NCBI RefSeq assembly: GCF_002214365.1
Contig: NZ_CP014854.1
Span: forward strand, 124,001 to 188,000
Direction of reading: 5' to 3'
Source of the DNA: Thermococcus celer Vu 13 = JCM 8558
Lineage (GTDB): Archaea > Methanobacteriota_B > Thermococci > Thermococcales > Thermococcaceae
Length of the DNA: 64,000 nt
A program made the translations under genes and the position numbers. Shown piece by piece: positions 56,348 to 64,000 of this stretch; the stretch's first letter is position 1; the number at the start of each line of letters is the position of its first letter. The notes below the pieces were generated by a model. That model saw only the letters and a list, made by a program, of their open reading frames with translations, did no database searches and was not told where the DNA came from.

Positions 56348-56967
56348 CCGGGGTTTTCCTCGTCCTCAGGATCAACGCGAAGGTAAGGGCCGAGGCTCAG
56401 GCTGTCTATCTCCTCCTGCGTTAGCAGGCGGCTCTTCACCTTCTCACCTATTAACGCGCTGTTGCCGAGGGGATCCATTATCCTGACGGTCAGGGGCTTT
56501 TTACCGGTCTTCACGTCCTCTATGTACTTAAGTATCTCCTCGGCTTTCTTAACCGCCTCCTCGTCCCCCTCCTGCTCCTTGAAGCGCTCCGTCATCAGGA
56601 GGGTCTCCCTGACGCGTTCCAGGATGCCCTCGACGTTGCTGACGAAGCCCTCCGCCGCGGGCCCGGGCTCTATCCTGACGCCTATCTCCTCCAGCTCGAT
56701 GGTCCCGCTCTTGCTCCTGACCACCCTCGTGAATAGGTCTTTCTCCTCCTCGACCCTTACTGTGTAGAGCCTCGGCGGTCTGTCCTCGAGCGGGATGACG
56801 TCGGCGTTCCTGTAACCGCATCTCTCGCATATTATGGTGCTCTCCATGACCTTCCCGAAGTAGGGAATCTCGTGAACGTACTGGAGGGCCTTGAGGGTGT
56901 TCTTGCCCCCACAGATCGGGCAGTCCCCCAGCCTTATCTCCTGGATCTCGCCTTCGCGCTCGGTCAT
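56344..56967 (-). CDS. ZPR1-type zinc finger protein
   Basis: A 207-residue archaeal ZPR1 homologue. The zinc ligands are CPIC near residue 15 and CERC near residue 48, followed by the ZPR1 beta domain (TRVVRSKSGTIELEEIGVRIEPGP). The eukaryotic protein binds eEF1A; the archaeal role is not settled. A TATA-like TTTATAAAGGG lies near 57000-57010. Confidence 0.9.
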   Translation of the reverse strand: MTEREGEIQEIRLGDCPICGGKNTLKALQYVHEIPYFGKVMESTIICERCGYRNADVIPLEDRPPRLYTVRVEEEKDLFTRVVRSKSGTIELEEIGVRIEPGPAAEGFVSNVEGILERVRETLLMTERFKEQEGDEEAVKKAEEILKYIEDVKTGKKPLTVRIMDPLGNSALIGEKVKSRLLTQEEIDSLSLGPYLRVDPEDEENPG

Positions 56968-57030
56968 CTCTCACCACCGGAGAATAGGGGGCAAGACCCT
57001 TTATAAAATCGAGGGTAGAAAAGAAAGGCC

Positions 57031-57426
57031 TCACTTGGCTATCCTGATGTCCGATGGCACGAGGATCAGTTTTATCTCGTGCTTGCATATTTTAGCGGCC
57101 TGTCCGCCCAGGGCGCCTACCATGCCCTTTACCTGCTCGGCGACCTTCTCGAGAACCTCAGGCTTGGCCTCCAGAGGAGTCAGATCGACGAGAACCACGT
57201 TGCCGTTCTGGAGTTCCTCGGAGATCCTCTCGAGGTCGGCGTAGCTCGTAACGACGATCTTCTTGAGGTACCGTATCTGGGGTTTGACTATCTCCTTAGC
57301 AAGAACATCCTCCTCAAGAGGAACGACATCGATGTCACGCCTGGGAGCGACCTCCTTTTTAACCACCGCGGGCGGCTTCTTCCTGGCCCTTTCTTCCCTC
57401 TTTTTAATGCTGTCAAACAGTCCCAT
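57031..57426 (-). CDS. sepF: Cell division protein SepF (archaeal)
   Basis: A 131-residue SepF, the membrane anchor of FtsZ in archaea. The N-terminal MGLFDSIKKREERARKK is the membrane-binding amphipathic helix, and the SepF core follows (KKIVVTSYADLERISEELQNGNVVLVDL). ATG 57426 gives this helix. A good TATA element (AGATATAAACACC) lies about 50-60 bases upstream. It is downstream of the exosome operon with its own promoter. Confidence 0.9.
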   Translation of the reverse strand: MGLFDSIKKREERARKKPPAVVKKEVAPRRDIDVVPLEEDVLAKEIVKPQIRYLKKIVVTSYADLERISEELQNGNVVLVDLTPLEAKPEVLEKVAEQVKGMVGALGGQAAKICKHEIKLILVPSDIRIAK

Positions 57427-57544
57427 AACCTTCCCCCCGGTTAATCGTAAGGCTGGAATTGATTTGGGCATTGGTGTTTATATCTCTTTCTGAAATTAAA
57501 TGAACCCGGAGTAAACCCGGGATTTACAAATAAAGAAAGGGAGT

Positions 57545-58354
57545 TCATTCGGCCTTAACCGCCTCGAGAACCTTCTCCCTTATCTCCGCAGCCTTTTTGG
57601 TGGCCAGGTCAACGGCGTACATGACCTCCTCGAGCTTGAAGCTTCCGCCCTCTCCCTTCTGAACTGACGATATCATTCCGTTCTCGTCCGTGGTGACGGT
57701 TATCCTGCCGTCCATGACGCGCTCCTCGTCGAGGTTTGGATCCACGAGAATGCTCTGGCCGATCTTGGCCATCGTGACCGGGATCGGAATCCTGCGGACG
57801 GGGAGGGGCTCGTACTCGTCGAGGGTCTGAAGCTCGCCCTTCTCCTCGTCGTAGACGACCTTGGGCATCCGGGTGCTCAGCAGGGCGGCTATGGCCCCTA
57901 TGCCACTCGCGTCGAGGAGGTTACCGTCGTGGTCGAGGACGTGAACATCGATGAAGACGACCCTGACGAGCTTGCCCGGGGCGATTACGAGCTTATCGAG
58001 CTCCACAGCGGCGCTCTCCCTTATTCCCCTGTCCACAACGCGCGCCAGCTCGATGGCGTTCTCATCCGGCGGGCCGGGCTCAAAGCTCGGGGAGGCGAGG
58101 GGAACGAGCTCGACGTTGGTTGTTATGACGCCGCTCTCGGGAAGGTCCGGGAAAGGCTCGCCCACGTCGACCTTTATCCCGACGAGGACCTGGGTGTTGC
58201 CGAGTTTGACCCACGCCGAACCCTCGGCCTTCTCGATTACGTTGACCTTTATCTCGAGGTCGCGGTAGTCCTCGAGGCCCCGGCCGTCTATCCTCCTCCC
58301 CTCCTTGAGGAGGTTCAGGATGTGGTCGCGCATTATGCTGGCCATCACTTCCAT
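57545..58354 (-). CDS. rrp42: Archaeal exosome subunit Rrp42
   Basis: A 269-residue RNase PH-fold protein, the inactive partner of the exosome ring, which helps bind RNA. Seen: RRIDGRGLEDYRDLEIKVNVIEKAEGSAWVKLGNTQVLVG. ATG 58354 is five bases after GGAGGTGA and one base past the rrp41 stop. Last gene of the psmA-sbds-rrp4-rrp41-rrp42 operon. Confidence 0.96.
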   Translation of the reverse strand: MEVMASIMRDHILNLLKEGRRIDGRGLEDYRDLEIKVNVIEKAEGSAWVKLGNTQVLVGIKVDVGEPFPDLPESGVITTNVELVPLASPSFEPGPPDENAIELARVVDRGIRESAAVELDKLVIAPGKLVRVVFIDVHVLDHDGNLLDASGIGAIAALLSTRMPKVVYDEEKGELQTLDEYEPLPVRRIPIPVTMAKIGQSILVDPNLDEERVMDGRITVTTDENGMISSVQKGEGGSFKLEEVMYAVDLATKKAAEIREKVLEAVKAE

Positions 58355-58355
58355 G

Positions 58356-59105
58356 TCACTCACCTCCACCGACCTCCTCCGCTATTTTGAGGTACTTCGT
58401 CTTCAGGGCCTCCCTCTGCTTCTGGTAGACCGCCTTGGCACCCTTTATCGCGAGCTTTACCGCCTCCACGAACTCGTCCTTTGTGAGGTAGCCGTCCATC
58501 TGAAGGAGGGTTATGTCGTTCTTGAGGGGCATTATGGCCACGGGAACGTCCGATTCGCCGTAGTTGTCCTCCTCCTTGTTGAGGTCGAGGACTATCTCCC
58601 CGTCTATCTTTCCTGCGGCGCATGCCGCCACGAGGTCCCTCATGGGCACACCTGCATCGGCCAGGGCCAGAGAAGCAGCCGTTATTCCAGCAACCCTCGT
58701 TCCGGCGTCGGCCTGCAGAACCTCAATGAAGACGTCCACGGCCGTTCTCGGAAACATCTCGAGGATCAAAGCCGGTTCAAGGGCGCCCCTTATGACCTTG
58801 CTTATCTCGACGCTCCTCCGATCCGGCCCGGGCTTCTTCCTCTCCTCAACGCTGAAGGGGGCCATGTTGTATCTAACGCGTAGTATGGCCCTATCGGGCC
58901 TCTGAAGGTGCTTCGGGTGGATCTCCCTCGGGCCGTAGACCGCGGCGAGGATCTTGTTCTTGCCCCACTCCACGTAGGCGGAGCCGTCGGCGTTCTTAAG
59001 CACTCCAACCTCCATCTTTATGGGTCTGAGTTCGTACTTCTTTCTCCCGTCGATTCTCCTCCCGTTCTCATCTATGAGCTTTAAACCCTCTGGCTTGCCC
59101 ATCAT
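58356..59105 (-). CDS. rrp41: Archaeal exosome subunit Rrp41
   Basis: A 249-residue catalytic RNase PH-type subunit, which removes 3' nucleotides by phosphorolysis. Seen: [33 protein letters not shown] and the phosphate/metal-site region [18 protein letters not shown] with the conserved Asp residues. The start overlaps the rrp4 stop by four bases. Confidence 0.96.
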   Translation of the reverse strand: MMGKPEGLKLIDENGRRIDGRKKYELRPIKMEVGVLKNADGSAYVEWGKNKILAAVYGPREIHPKHLQRPDRAILRVRYNMAPFSVEERKKPGPDRRSVEISKVIRGALEPALILEMFPRTAVDVFIEVLQADAGTRVAGITAASLALADAGVPMRDLVAACAAGKIDGEIVLDLNKEEDNYGESDVPVAIMPLKNDITLLQMDGYLTKDEFVEAVKLAIKGAKAVYQKQREALKTKYLKIAEEVGGGE

Positions 59106-59866
59106 CCTTCTTCACCCTCTCCTGTTTCCTCAATCTGGGGCACCTCATCTATCACTCCTTCCTCTTTCAGCTCCCGAAGTCTGTCCATGAGGAGTTCCTT
59201 GACCCTGTCGGTCAGTCCCCGGGTGTGGCTCTCCCTGTCCACCTTGAGTACCGCCTCTATGGCCAGCCTCTCGAGCTCCTCGTTCCTGCCGCTGACCCAT
59301 ACCCAGCCGTTCTGGCCGACTATTATCCTCGTGCCCGTGAGCTTCTTGATGAGGTTTATCATGGAACCGCCCTTTCCTATGAGCCTCGGCACCTTGGAGG
59401 GCGTTATCTCGACTATCTGCCCTCCCCTGAGCGGTCCACCTTTGAAGGGCATGCCCTTCGTTGTGAGGTCTATCTGGTTTATCTCGTTGTACGCCTTTAT
59501 TTTAGCGTAGATTATGTCGCCGATGTCGAATATCTTCCGCAGGTCCGTCTTCAGCACGTCTATGCGCTCCTCCGTCGCGTCCTGGACGCGCAGGTTGGCC
59601 TCGTAGGGTGCCCCTATGTCCACGCTCCAGTTGGAGAACCTGACGTCGATTATCTTGCCGAGAACGTTGTCCCCGACCTCTGGAATGTACGGGCCCTCAA
59701 GCGGGATCACCCTTACAGCGTCTCCCCTGATATCAACGAGTCCAACGACGGTTGAGTATATCCTGTTGCCTTCCCTGAAGGTCCCTCTTCCGCTCTTAAA
59801 CGGCCCCTGGGCGAGCAGTGTCCCAGGGACAACGAGTTCCCTACTCTTTACAAAAATCCGTCTCAT
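59102..59866 (-). CDS. rrp4: Archaeal exosome subunit Rrp4
   Basis: A 254-residue RNA-binding cap subunit: an N-terminal domain, an S1 domain (about 60-130, [19 protein letters not shown]) and a KH domain with GKGG ([20 protein letters not shown]). It feeds RNA into the Rrp41/Rrp42 ring. It overlaps the sbds stop by four bases. Confidence 0.96.
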   Translation of the reverse strand: MRRIFVKSRELVVPGTLLAQGPFKSGRGTFREGNRIYSTVVGLVDIRGDAVRVIPLEGPYIPEVGDNVLGKIIDVRFSNWSVDIGAPYEANLRVQDATEERIDVLKTDLRKIFDIGDIIYAKIKAYNEINQIDLTTKGMPFKGGPLRGGQIVEITPSKVPRLIGKGGSMINLIKKLTGTRIIVGQNGWVWVSGRNEELERLAIEAVLKVDRESHTRGLTDRVKELLMDRLRELKEEGVIDEVPQIEETGEGEEG

Positions 59867-60573
59867 AGTCCCTTCCTCTCTATCAGTTTAGTTACGGCGT
59901 TGCCCTTCGTGAGGGCGTTAAGTTTCTCATAAAACTCCCCCTCGAGTCCCCCGGGGATCTCGATGAGGAACATCCACGAGCCGTCGCTGGCCCACTCCTC
60001 GCGCTTTATCTTCCCGAACTTCCTTACCTCCCCGTAAGCTTTGCCGACGTAGTCGCCCGGTACCTTGACGGCTATTACCTTCATCTCGAGCTTTATCGGG
60101 AGGAGCGGTCTTATGGCCTTGATGACACCCGGGATCTGAGCCTCAGCGTCCTTGAACAGGTCAATGTGAACTCCAGCCTCTTCCATCGCCCGGAGGATCC
60201 TGTCAACGGGGTGAGGATAACCGGTTCTCGGGTCAACGGCGTGCCTGTGTATCACAGTGGCTATGTAACGCCTCTTCTCCTCGAGCATCTCCCTCCTCTG
60301 CTCAGCCGTCAGCTGAACCTCACCCTTTTTGAGTATTACCTTGGCCACCTCGTAGGGGTCGCTGGTGCCGAAGATCTTCTCCATCTCGTGCTCGCTGGCC
60401 TTGTCACCCTTGTGGGCGTCCTTGAAAACGTAGGGGGTGGCGAGGAGCTCCTCCATGGGAACGTCCTTGCCCTCCTTGAAGTCCCTCGCGAGGTAGGGAT
60501 CGACGAGTACCTCAAAGGTCTCGCCGTGCGTCTTCAGACGGGCGATGACGGCTTTATCAACGCTTATGGGCAT
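59863..60573 (-). CDS. Ribosome maturation protein SBDS homologue
   Basis: A 236-residue SBDS (Sdo1) with three domains: the N-terminal FYSH domain ([26 protein letters not shown]), a central three-helix domain ([27 protein letters not shown]) and a C-terminal ferredoxin-like domain. In eukaryotes it releases eIF6 from new 60S subunits. Coupling to the exosome genes is conserved in archaea. Confidence 0.95.
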   Translation of the reverse strand: MPISVDKAVIARLKTHGETFEVLVDPYLARDFKEGKDVPMEELLATPYVFKDAHKGDKASEHEMEKIFGTSDPYEVAKVILKKGEVQLTAEQRREMLEEKRRYIATVIHRHAVDPRTGYPHPVDRILRAMEEAGVHIDLFKDAEAQIPGVIKAIRPLLPIKLEMKVIAVKVPGDYVGKAYGEVRKFGKIKREEWASDGSWMFLIEIPGGLEGEFYEKLNALTKGNAVTKLIERKGL

Positions 60574-60584
60574 CGCCCGCCACC

Positions 60585-61367
60585 TCAGTAGTTCCGATCG
60601 AGCTCGGAGTAGTCCTCGGCCTTCTCCTCAACTTCCTCCTCCTTGGCCTCCTCGAGGATCTCGTTGAGGTAATTGGCGATGCTTTCCTTCTCGAGCTTCT
60701 TCCAGCGCTTGTCGTCCATCGTTATGTAGGCCACCTCTATGGAGTCGGCGCTCGGCTCCTCGATGGTCTTCGCGAGGGCCATTATGGCCAGCTTTATCGC
60801 CCCTTCCATGTCGAGGTCGTCGCTGTAGTGCTCCTCGAAGATGGCCATGATGGTGTTCCTTCCGCTGCCTATCGCGACGGCCTTCCACTCGAAGTAGGCC
60901 CCGCTCGGGTCCGTCTCGTAGAGCTCGGGCTTATCGTTGACGCCCGCCATGAGCAGGGCGGCACCGAAGGGCCTCACACCGCCGTACTGGGTGTGGGCCT
61001 GTTTGAGGTCGCATATCTTCTTCACCAGAACGGTGAGCGGAACGGGTTCGCCGTAGGTGAGGCGGTAAACCTGGGCCTCCAACCTGGCCCTGTCAACGAG
61101 AACCCTCGCGTCGGCGATTATACCGCTCGGGGCGGCGGCTATGTGGTCGTCTATCTGGAATATCTTCTCGTAGCTGCTCGGCTCGATGAGCTTGCTGGTT
61201 ATCCTCTTCTCGACCGCGAGGACAACACCCTCCTTCCACTTGACGCCAACGGCCGTCGCTCCCTTCTTAACAGCTTCCCGGGCGTAGTTCACCTGGAAAA
61301 GCCTTCCATCAGGGCTGAAAACGGTAATGGCCCTGTCGTAACCTGCCTGTGGTGGTACAAACGCCAT
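60585..61367 (-). CDS. psmA: 20S proteasome alpha subunit
   Basis: A 260-residue alpha-type subunit that forms the outer rings and gates the core. The N-terminal signature [22 protein letters not shown] includes the gating YDR. The C-terminal tail is acidic. GAGGTGATGTAAG precedes the ATG. First gene of the exosome operon; the beta subunits are not in this window. Confidence 0.97.
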   Translation of the reverse strand: MAFVPPQAGYDRAITVFSPDGRLFQVNYAREAVKKGATAVGVKWKEGVVLAVEKRITSKLIEPSSYEKIFQIDDHIAAAPSGIIADARVLVDRARLEAQVYRLTYGEPVPLTVLVKKICDLKQAHTQYGGVRPFGAALLMAGVNDKPELYETDPSGAYFEWKAVAIGSGRNTIMAIFEEHYSDDLDMEGAIKLAIMALAKTIEEPSADSIEVAYITMDDKRWKKLEKESIANYLNEILEEAKEEEVEEKAEDYSELDRNY

Positions 61368-61445
61368 CTTACATCACCTCTAACGTATTATCGCAATATC
61401 CCCTGCTCCCTGCCCATAGTTCTCGGGCGGTCTAATTAAGCTTTT

Positions 61446-61667
61446 CTATTCGCCACGTAGCGCGAGCATCGCCATCCTTCTTGCTATCCTCCGGGCGAAC
61501 TCCAGGGGAATGAACGCGACTACGAAGATCACAATCGCCAGAACAAGGGACCCCTGCCGTCCGAAGGGTTTAACGAGCATCAGGGCGAAGGCGACCAGTA
61601 GAAGGCCCAGCCCAACCATCAGAACCCTCCTGTACGCTCGCTTCATTACCTCAAGCTCTTCGTTCAC
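61446..61667 (-). CDS. Small two-helix membrane protein, unknown function
   Basis: A 73-residue protein from GTG 61667 (M-NEELEVMKRAYRRVL), which follows GGTGGGAACC. It has two hydrophobic segments, VLMVGLGLLLVAFALMLV and GSLVLAIVIFVVAFIPLEF, joined by a basic loop, and a basic C-terminus (RRIARRMAMLALRGE). It is divergent from the HIT gene. I do not recognise a family. Confidence 0.65.
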   Translation of the reverse strand: MNEELEVMKRAYRRVLMVGLGLLLVAFALMLVKPFGRQGSLVLAIVIFVVAFIPLEFARRIARRMAMLALRGE

Positions 61668-61722
61668 GGTTCCCACCGAGGCCTTTTTATTCCGAACGTG
61701 TTTTAAGCCTTTGGTGCTGCCG

Positions 61723-62172
61723 ATGAAGTGTCCGTTCTGCAATCCAGAACCCGGAGTGGTTCTCCACGAGGACGGGCTGATAAGGGTACTGCTGGACTCG
61801 TATCCCGCAAGCAGAGGGCACCTGCTCGTAGTTCCAAGGAGACACGTCGAGAGCTGGTGGGAGCTGAGCGGGGAGGAGAAAAGCGCCCTGATGGCGGGAA
61901 TGGAACTGGCGATGGAGAAGCTCAGGGAAACGCTGAGACCGGACGCCTTCAACGTGGGCATGAACCTCGGAAAGGCGGCGGGGCAGACGGTTCCCCATCT
62001 CCACCTCCACGTCATCCCGCGGTGGGAAGGGGACTGCAACCATCCCCGGGGTGGCGTCAGGAAGGCCGTGCTCGACGTCGCGGACGAGAACCTCGATCTA
62101 AGGGAGCGGTGGGTGAGGAACGGGCTTACGGAAAAAGAAGTGGAGCGGCTGAGAAGAGCTTTTAAGCCTTGA
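61723..62172 (+). CDS. HIT-family nucleotide hydrolase
   Basis: A 149-residue histidine-triad protein. The zinc-type N-terminus MKCPFCNPEPG leads the fold, and the catalytic triad is HLHLHVIPRW. Members hydrolyse dinucleoside polyphosphates or nucleotide phosphoramidates. ATG 61723 lies seven bases after GGTGC; the frame upstream covers the divergent membrane-protein gene. Its 3' end nearly meets the convergent small gene. Confidence 0.92.
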   Translation: MKCPFCNPEPGVVLHEDGLIRVLLDSYPASRGHLLVVPRRHVESWWELSGEEKSALMAGMELAMEKLRETLRPDAFNVGMNLGKAAGQTVPHLHLHVIPRWEGDCNHPRGGVRKAVLDVADENLDLRERWVRNGLTEKEVERLRRAFKP

Positions 62173-62188
62173 AGTGAGATAATCGGGC

Positions 62189-62482
62189 TCAGTAGGTGTG
62201 CGCATCCGTGTTCCTCAGGAGCTCGAGCAGTTTCAAGAACCTCTCGAGTTCCTCCTTCGAGAAGTGTTCCTCTGCCTCGTCCTCGGGATCGAGCCTGCTC
62301 AGACCCTCCCTCACCTTCATCAGGTCGTCCAGATCCTCCTGAAGCTCCAAGGCGCGCTGGGTGAATTCGTAGCTCGTGTAAGGGCTCTCAAAGGTTCTGT
62401 TCGAGTTGGCTATTATCGCTATCTTCAGGTTTGCTATCGTCTCGTCCACCAGTTCGATGAGTTCCCCGACCTTCATTTCCAT
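62189..62482 (-). CDS. Hypothetical small helical protein
   Basis: A 97-residue acidic protein (ATG 62482; ATG 62476 possible), mostly helical: VGELIELVDETIANLKIAII... then LQEDLDDLMKVREGLSRLDPEDEAEEHFSKEELERFLKLLELL. No TM segment or metal site. A TATA-like CCTTAAATAG at 62507-62516 would place the transcript start almost at the ATG, suggesting a leaderless mRNA. Function unknown. Confidence 0.65.
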   Translation of the reverse strand: MEMKVGELIELVDETIANLKIAIIANSNRTFESPYTSYEFTQRALELQEDLDDLMKVREGLSRLDPEDEAEEHFSKEELERFLKLLELLRNTDAHTY

Positions 62483-62618
62483 CACGTTATGAGGTACGCG
62501 CCCGACTATTTAAGGCTTCTACGACGACGGGACGAAGCGGAGGTAACCCCCGCTCTGTAGGCGATGGCGTCACCGTTTTCGAAAATTTTTCATCAAACCC
62601 CCGAGGTTTCTGAGCATA

Positions 62619-62628
62619 GAGTTTTAAC
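62619..62628 (+). promoter_or_regulatory. Promoter of iorA
   Basis: GAGTTTTAAC about 31-40 bases upstream of the chosen iorA start, with a palindrome TTTTCGAAAA about 40 bases further upstream (62577-62586). Confidence 0.4.
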
Positions 62629-62658
62629 CCTCGAGGAGGATACCCTACGGTGGTCATC

Positions 62659-64000
62659 GTGGAAGCGGTTGGGGCTCATCCTTCTGATTCACCAAAGCTG
62701 AAATCTGGAAAGCGCGAGAAAAAGCTCCTCATGGGGAACGAGGCCATAGCCTACGGTGCCCTCGAGAGCGGCGTTGTTTTCGCAACCGGTTACCCGGGAA
62801 CGCCCTCGACGGAGATCGTGGAGACCATAGCGAGGCTCAAACCGGAGGTCTTCGCCGAGTGGGCGCCCAACGAGAAGGTGGCCCTCGAGGAGGCGGCGGG
62901 GGTCGCCTACACCGGCCTTCGAGCCTTGGTAACCATGAAGTGCGTCGGCCTCAACGTCGCGGCGGATCCGCTGATGAGTCTGGCCTACTCGGGCGTCGAG
63001 GGCGGACTCGTCGTTCTCGTTGCCGACGACCCCGGGCCGCACACCAGCCAGACCGAGCAGGACGACCGCTACTACGGAAAGCTCTCGCTCCTGCCGGTTC
63101 TCGAACCGTCTGATCCCCAGGAGGCCCACGACCTGATCATCTACGCCTACGAGCTGAGCGAGAGGTACAAGGTTCCCGTCATCTTCAGGACAACCACGAG
63201 GGTGAACCACACGACCGCGGACGTTGAGGTGGGAGGGTTCGTCGAGCTCGACAGAAAGCCGGTCTTCAAGAAGGACATCGAGCGCTACGTGAGGGCCAGC
63301 ATGGAGGGCAACAGGAAGAGGCATAGATGGCTCAACGAGACGCTGATGAAAATAGAGGAGGAGTTCAACTCGACCCCCTTCAACCGGATTGAGGGGGAGG
63401 GAAGGATCGGAATCATAGTCGAGGGGGCCCCCTACAACTACGTGAGGGAGATCCTGCCCAGGATCAACGGTGATTTCAGGGTTCTCAAGCTCTCGACGCC
63501 TCACCCGCTCCCGAGGAAGCTGATCACGGATTTTCTGAGGGAAGTTGATTCGGCGATTGTTATCGAGGAGGGGGCACCGTTCCTCGAGGAGGAGGTCAAG
63601 GTCGCGGCCTACGAGGCAGGCCTTAGCGTTCCGATACACGGCAAGAGGACCGGCCACCTCCCGCTCGAGGGGGAGCTGACGCCCTCGCTGGTCGAGAACG
63701 CGCTCTTGAAGCTTATCGGTGAGGAGAAGGAGGCCTACGAGAAGCCCGAGGAGGTCAAACTGGCGGAGAGCCTCGCCCCGAAGAGGCCGCCCGTGATGTG
63801 CCCCGGCTGTCCCCACAGGGGTAGTTACCGCGCCGCCCTCGACGCGCTCAGGGACCTAAAGCTCGGCCGCTACTCAGTCCCGATACACGGCGACATAGGC
63901 TGTTACGCCCTCTCCCTCCTCCCGCCGCTCGAGGCCATCTGGACGGAGTACGTCATGGGCGCGAGCATAAGCCTTGCCAACGGCCAGAGCATCGCCATGG
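62659..64000 (+). CDS. iorA: Indolepyruvate ferredoxin oxidoreductase alpha subunit (partial)
   Basis: At least 447 residues, cut by the window end. It opens with the pyrimidine-binding domain (MGNEAIAYGALESGVVFATGYPGTPSTEI) and reaches the thiamine-diphosphate domain (PVMCPGCPHRGSYR, HGDIGCYAL). The C-terminal TPP and 4Fe-4S part lies beyond. It oxidatively decarboxylates aryl pyruvates to acyl-CoA, reducing ferredoxin, in aromatic amino acid fermentation. GTG 62659 follows GGTGGTCATC; a GTG at 62650 is an alternative. Confidence 0.93.
   Translation, partial: MEAVGAHPSDSPKLKSGKREKKLLMGNEAIAYGALESGVVFATGYPGTPSTEIVETIARLKPEVFAEWAPNEKVALEEAAGVAYTGLRALVTMKCVGLNVAADPLMSLAYSGVEGGLVVLVADDPGPHTSQTEQDDRYYGKLSLLPVLEPSDPQEAHDLIIYAYELSERYKVPVIFRTTTRVNHTTADVEVGGFVELDRKPVFKKDIERYVRASMEGNRKRHRWLNETLMKIEEEFNSTPFNRIEGEGRIGIIVEGAPYNYVREILPRINGDFRVLKLSTPHPLPRKLITDFLREVDSAIVIEEGAPFLEEEVKVAAYEAGLSVPIHGKRTGHLPLEGELTPSLVENALLKLIGEEKEAYEKPEEVKLAESLAPKRPPVMCPGCPHRGSYRAALDALRDLKLGRYSVPIHGDIGCYALSLLPPLEAIWTEYVMGASISLANGQSIAM

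Overview
The window is a chromosomal segment of a hyperthermophilic archaeon of the order Thermococcales, most likely a GC-rich Thermococcus species. The evidence is the archaeal S10/spc/alpha ribosomal super-operon with eukaryote-type proteins (L18e, L19e, L32e, L34e, S4e), archaeal RNA polymerase subunits K, N and D, TATA/BRE-like promoters, GGTGA-type ribosome binding sites, a SurR-type operator, a cytosolic sulfhydrogenase of the Hyh/SHII type, and Thermococcales-restricted families such as DUF257. No CRISPR array, insertion sequence, rRNA gene or integrated element was seen.

Layout. (1) 1-12.5 kb, minus strand: tRNA-Leu(UAA), rps2, a degenerate enolase-like gene, rpoK, tRNA-Pro, rpoN, rps9, rpl13, rpl18e, tRNA-Leu(CAG), rpoD, rps11, rps4, rps13, tRNA-Ser(UGA), an RsmC-like methyltransferase, cbf5, an SDR gene, rpl14e, cmk, rpl34e, an EMC3/Oxa1-like membrane protein, adkA and secY. 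(2) 12.5-25.1 kb, minus strand: a nearly gap-free run rpl15 to rpl3, headed by a SPOUT methyltransferase gene and read from a strong promoter near 25.1 kb. It also carries aIF1 and the RNase P protein Pop4. (3) 25-31.6 kb: ATP-dependent RNA ligase, rpl10e, an MFS transporter, a class V aminotransferase, a stand-alone secretion-type ATPase, an archaeal asparagine synthetase and a decayed ATPase pseudogene. (4) 31.7-40.8 kb: a divergent redox locus. A NuoE/NuoF/(GltD-NuoG fusion) flavoprotein module runs leftward and hyhBGSL (NiFe hydrogenase) runs rightward. Both are read from a shared intergenic region with a phased SurR-like array. (5) 40.8-47 kb: two overlapping DUF257 genes, a small beta-barrel protein, a TatD-like hydrolase, RtcA, two lineage-restricted unknowns, a phosphodiesterase and a 330-bp non-coding stretch with inverted repeats. 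(6) 47-56.4 kb, plus strand: gins23-mcm, aIF2-beta, the Na+-pumping methylmalonyl-CoA decarboxylase operon, a four-CBS protein, homoserine dehydrogenase and an ASCH protein. (7) 56.3-64 kb: ZPR1-like, SepF, the operon psmA-sbds-rrp4-rrp41-rrp42 (all minus), a small membrane protein, a HIT hydrolase, a small unknown, and the start of iorA, cut by the window end.

How the genes work together. Most of the window builds and maintains ribosomes and RNA: ribosomal proteins, initiation factors, RNase P, H/ACA pseudouridine synthase, exosome/SBDS, RNA ligase and cyclase. The energy genes fit a peptide-fermenting, hydrogen-cycling anaerobe: the hydrogenase and its neighbouring flavoprotein module, the indolepyruvate oxidoreductase, and the decarboxylase that turns CoA-thioester decarboxylation into a sodium gradient. 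Several start codons were moved from the longest frame to ATG, GTG or TTG codons lying about five bases after a GGTGA motif, a spacing that recurs throughout the window.
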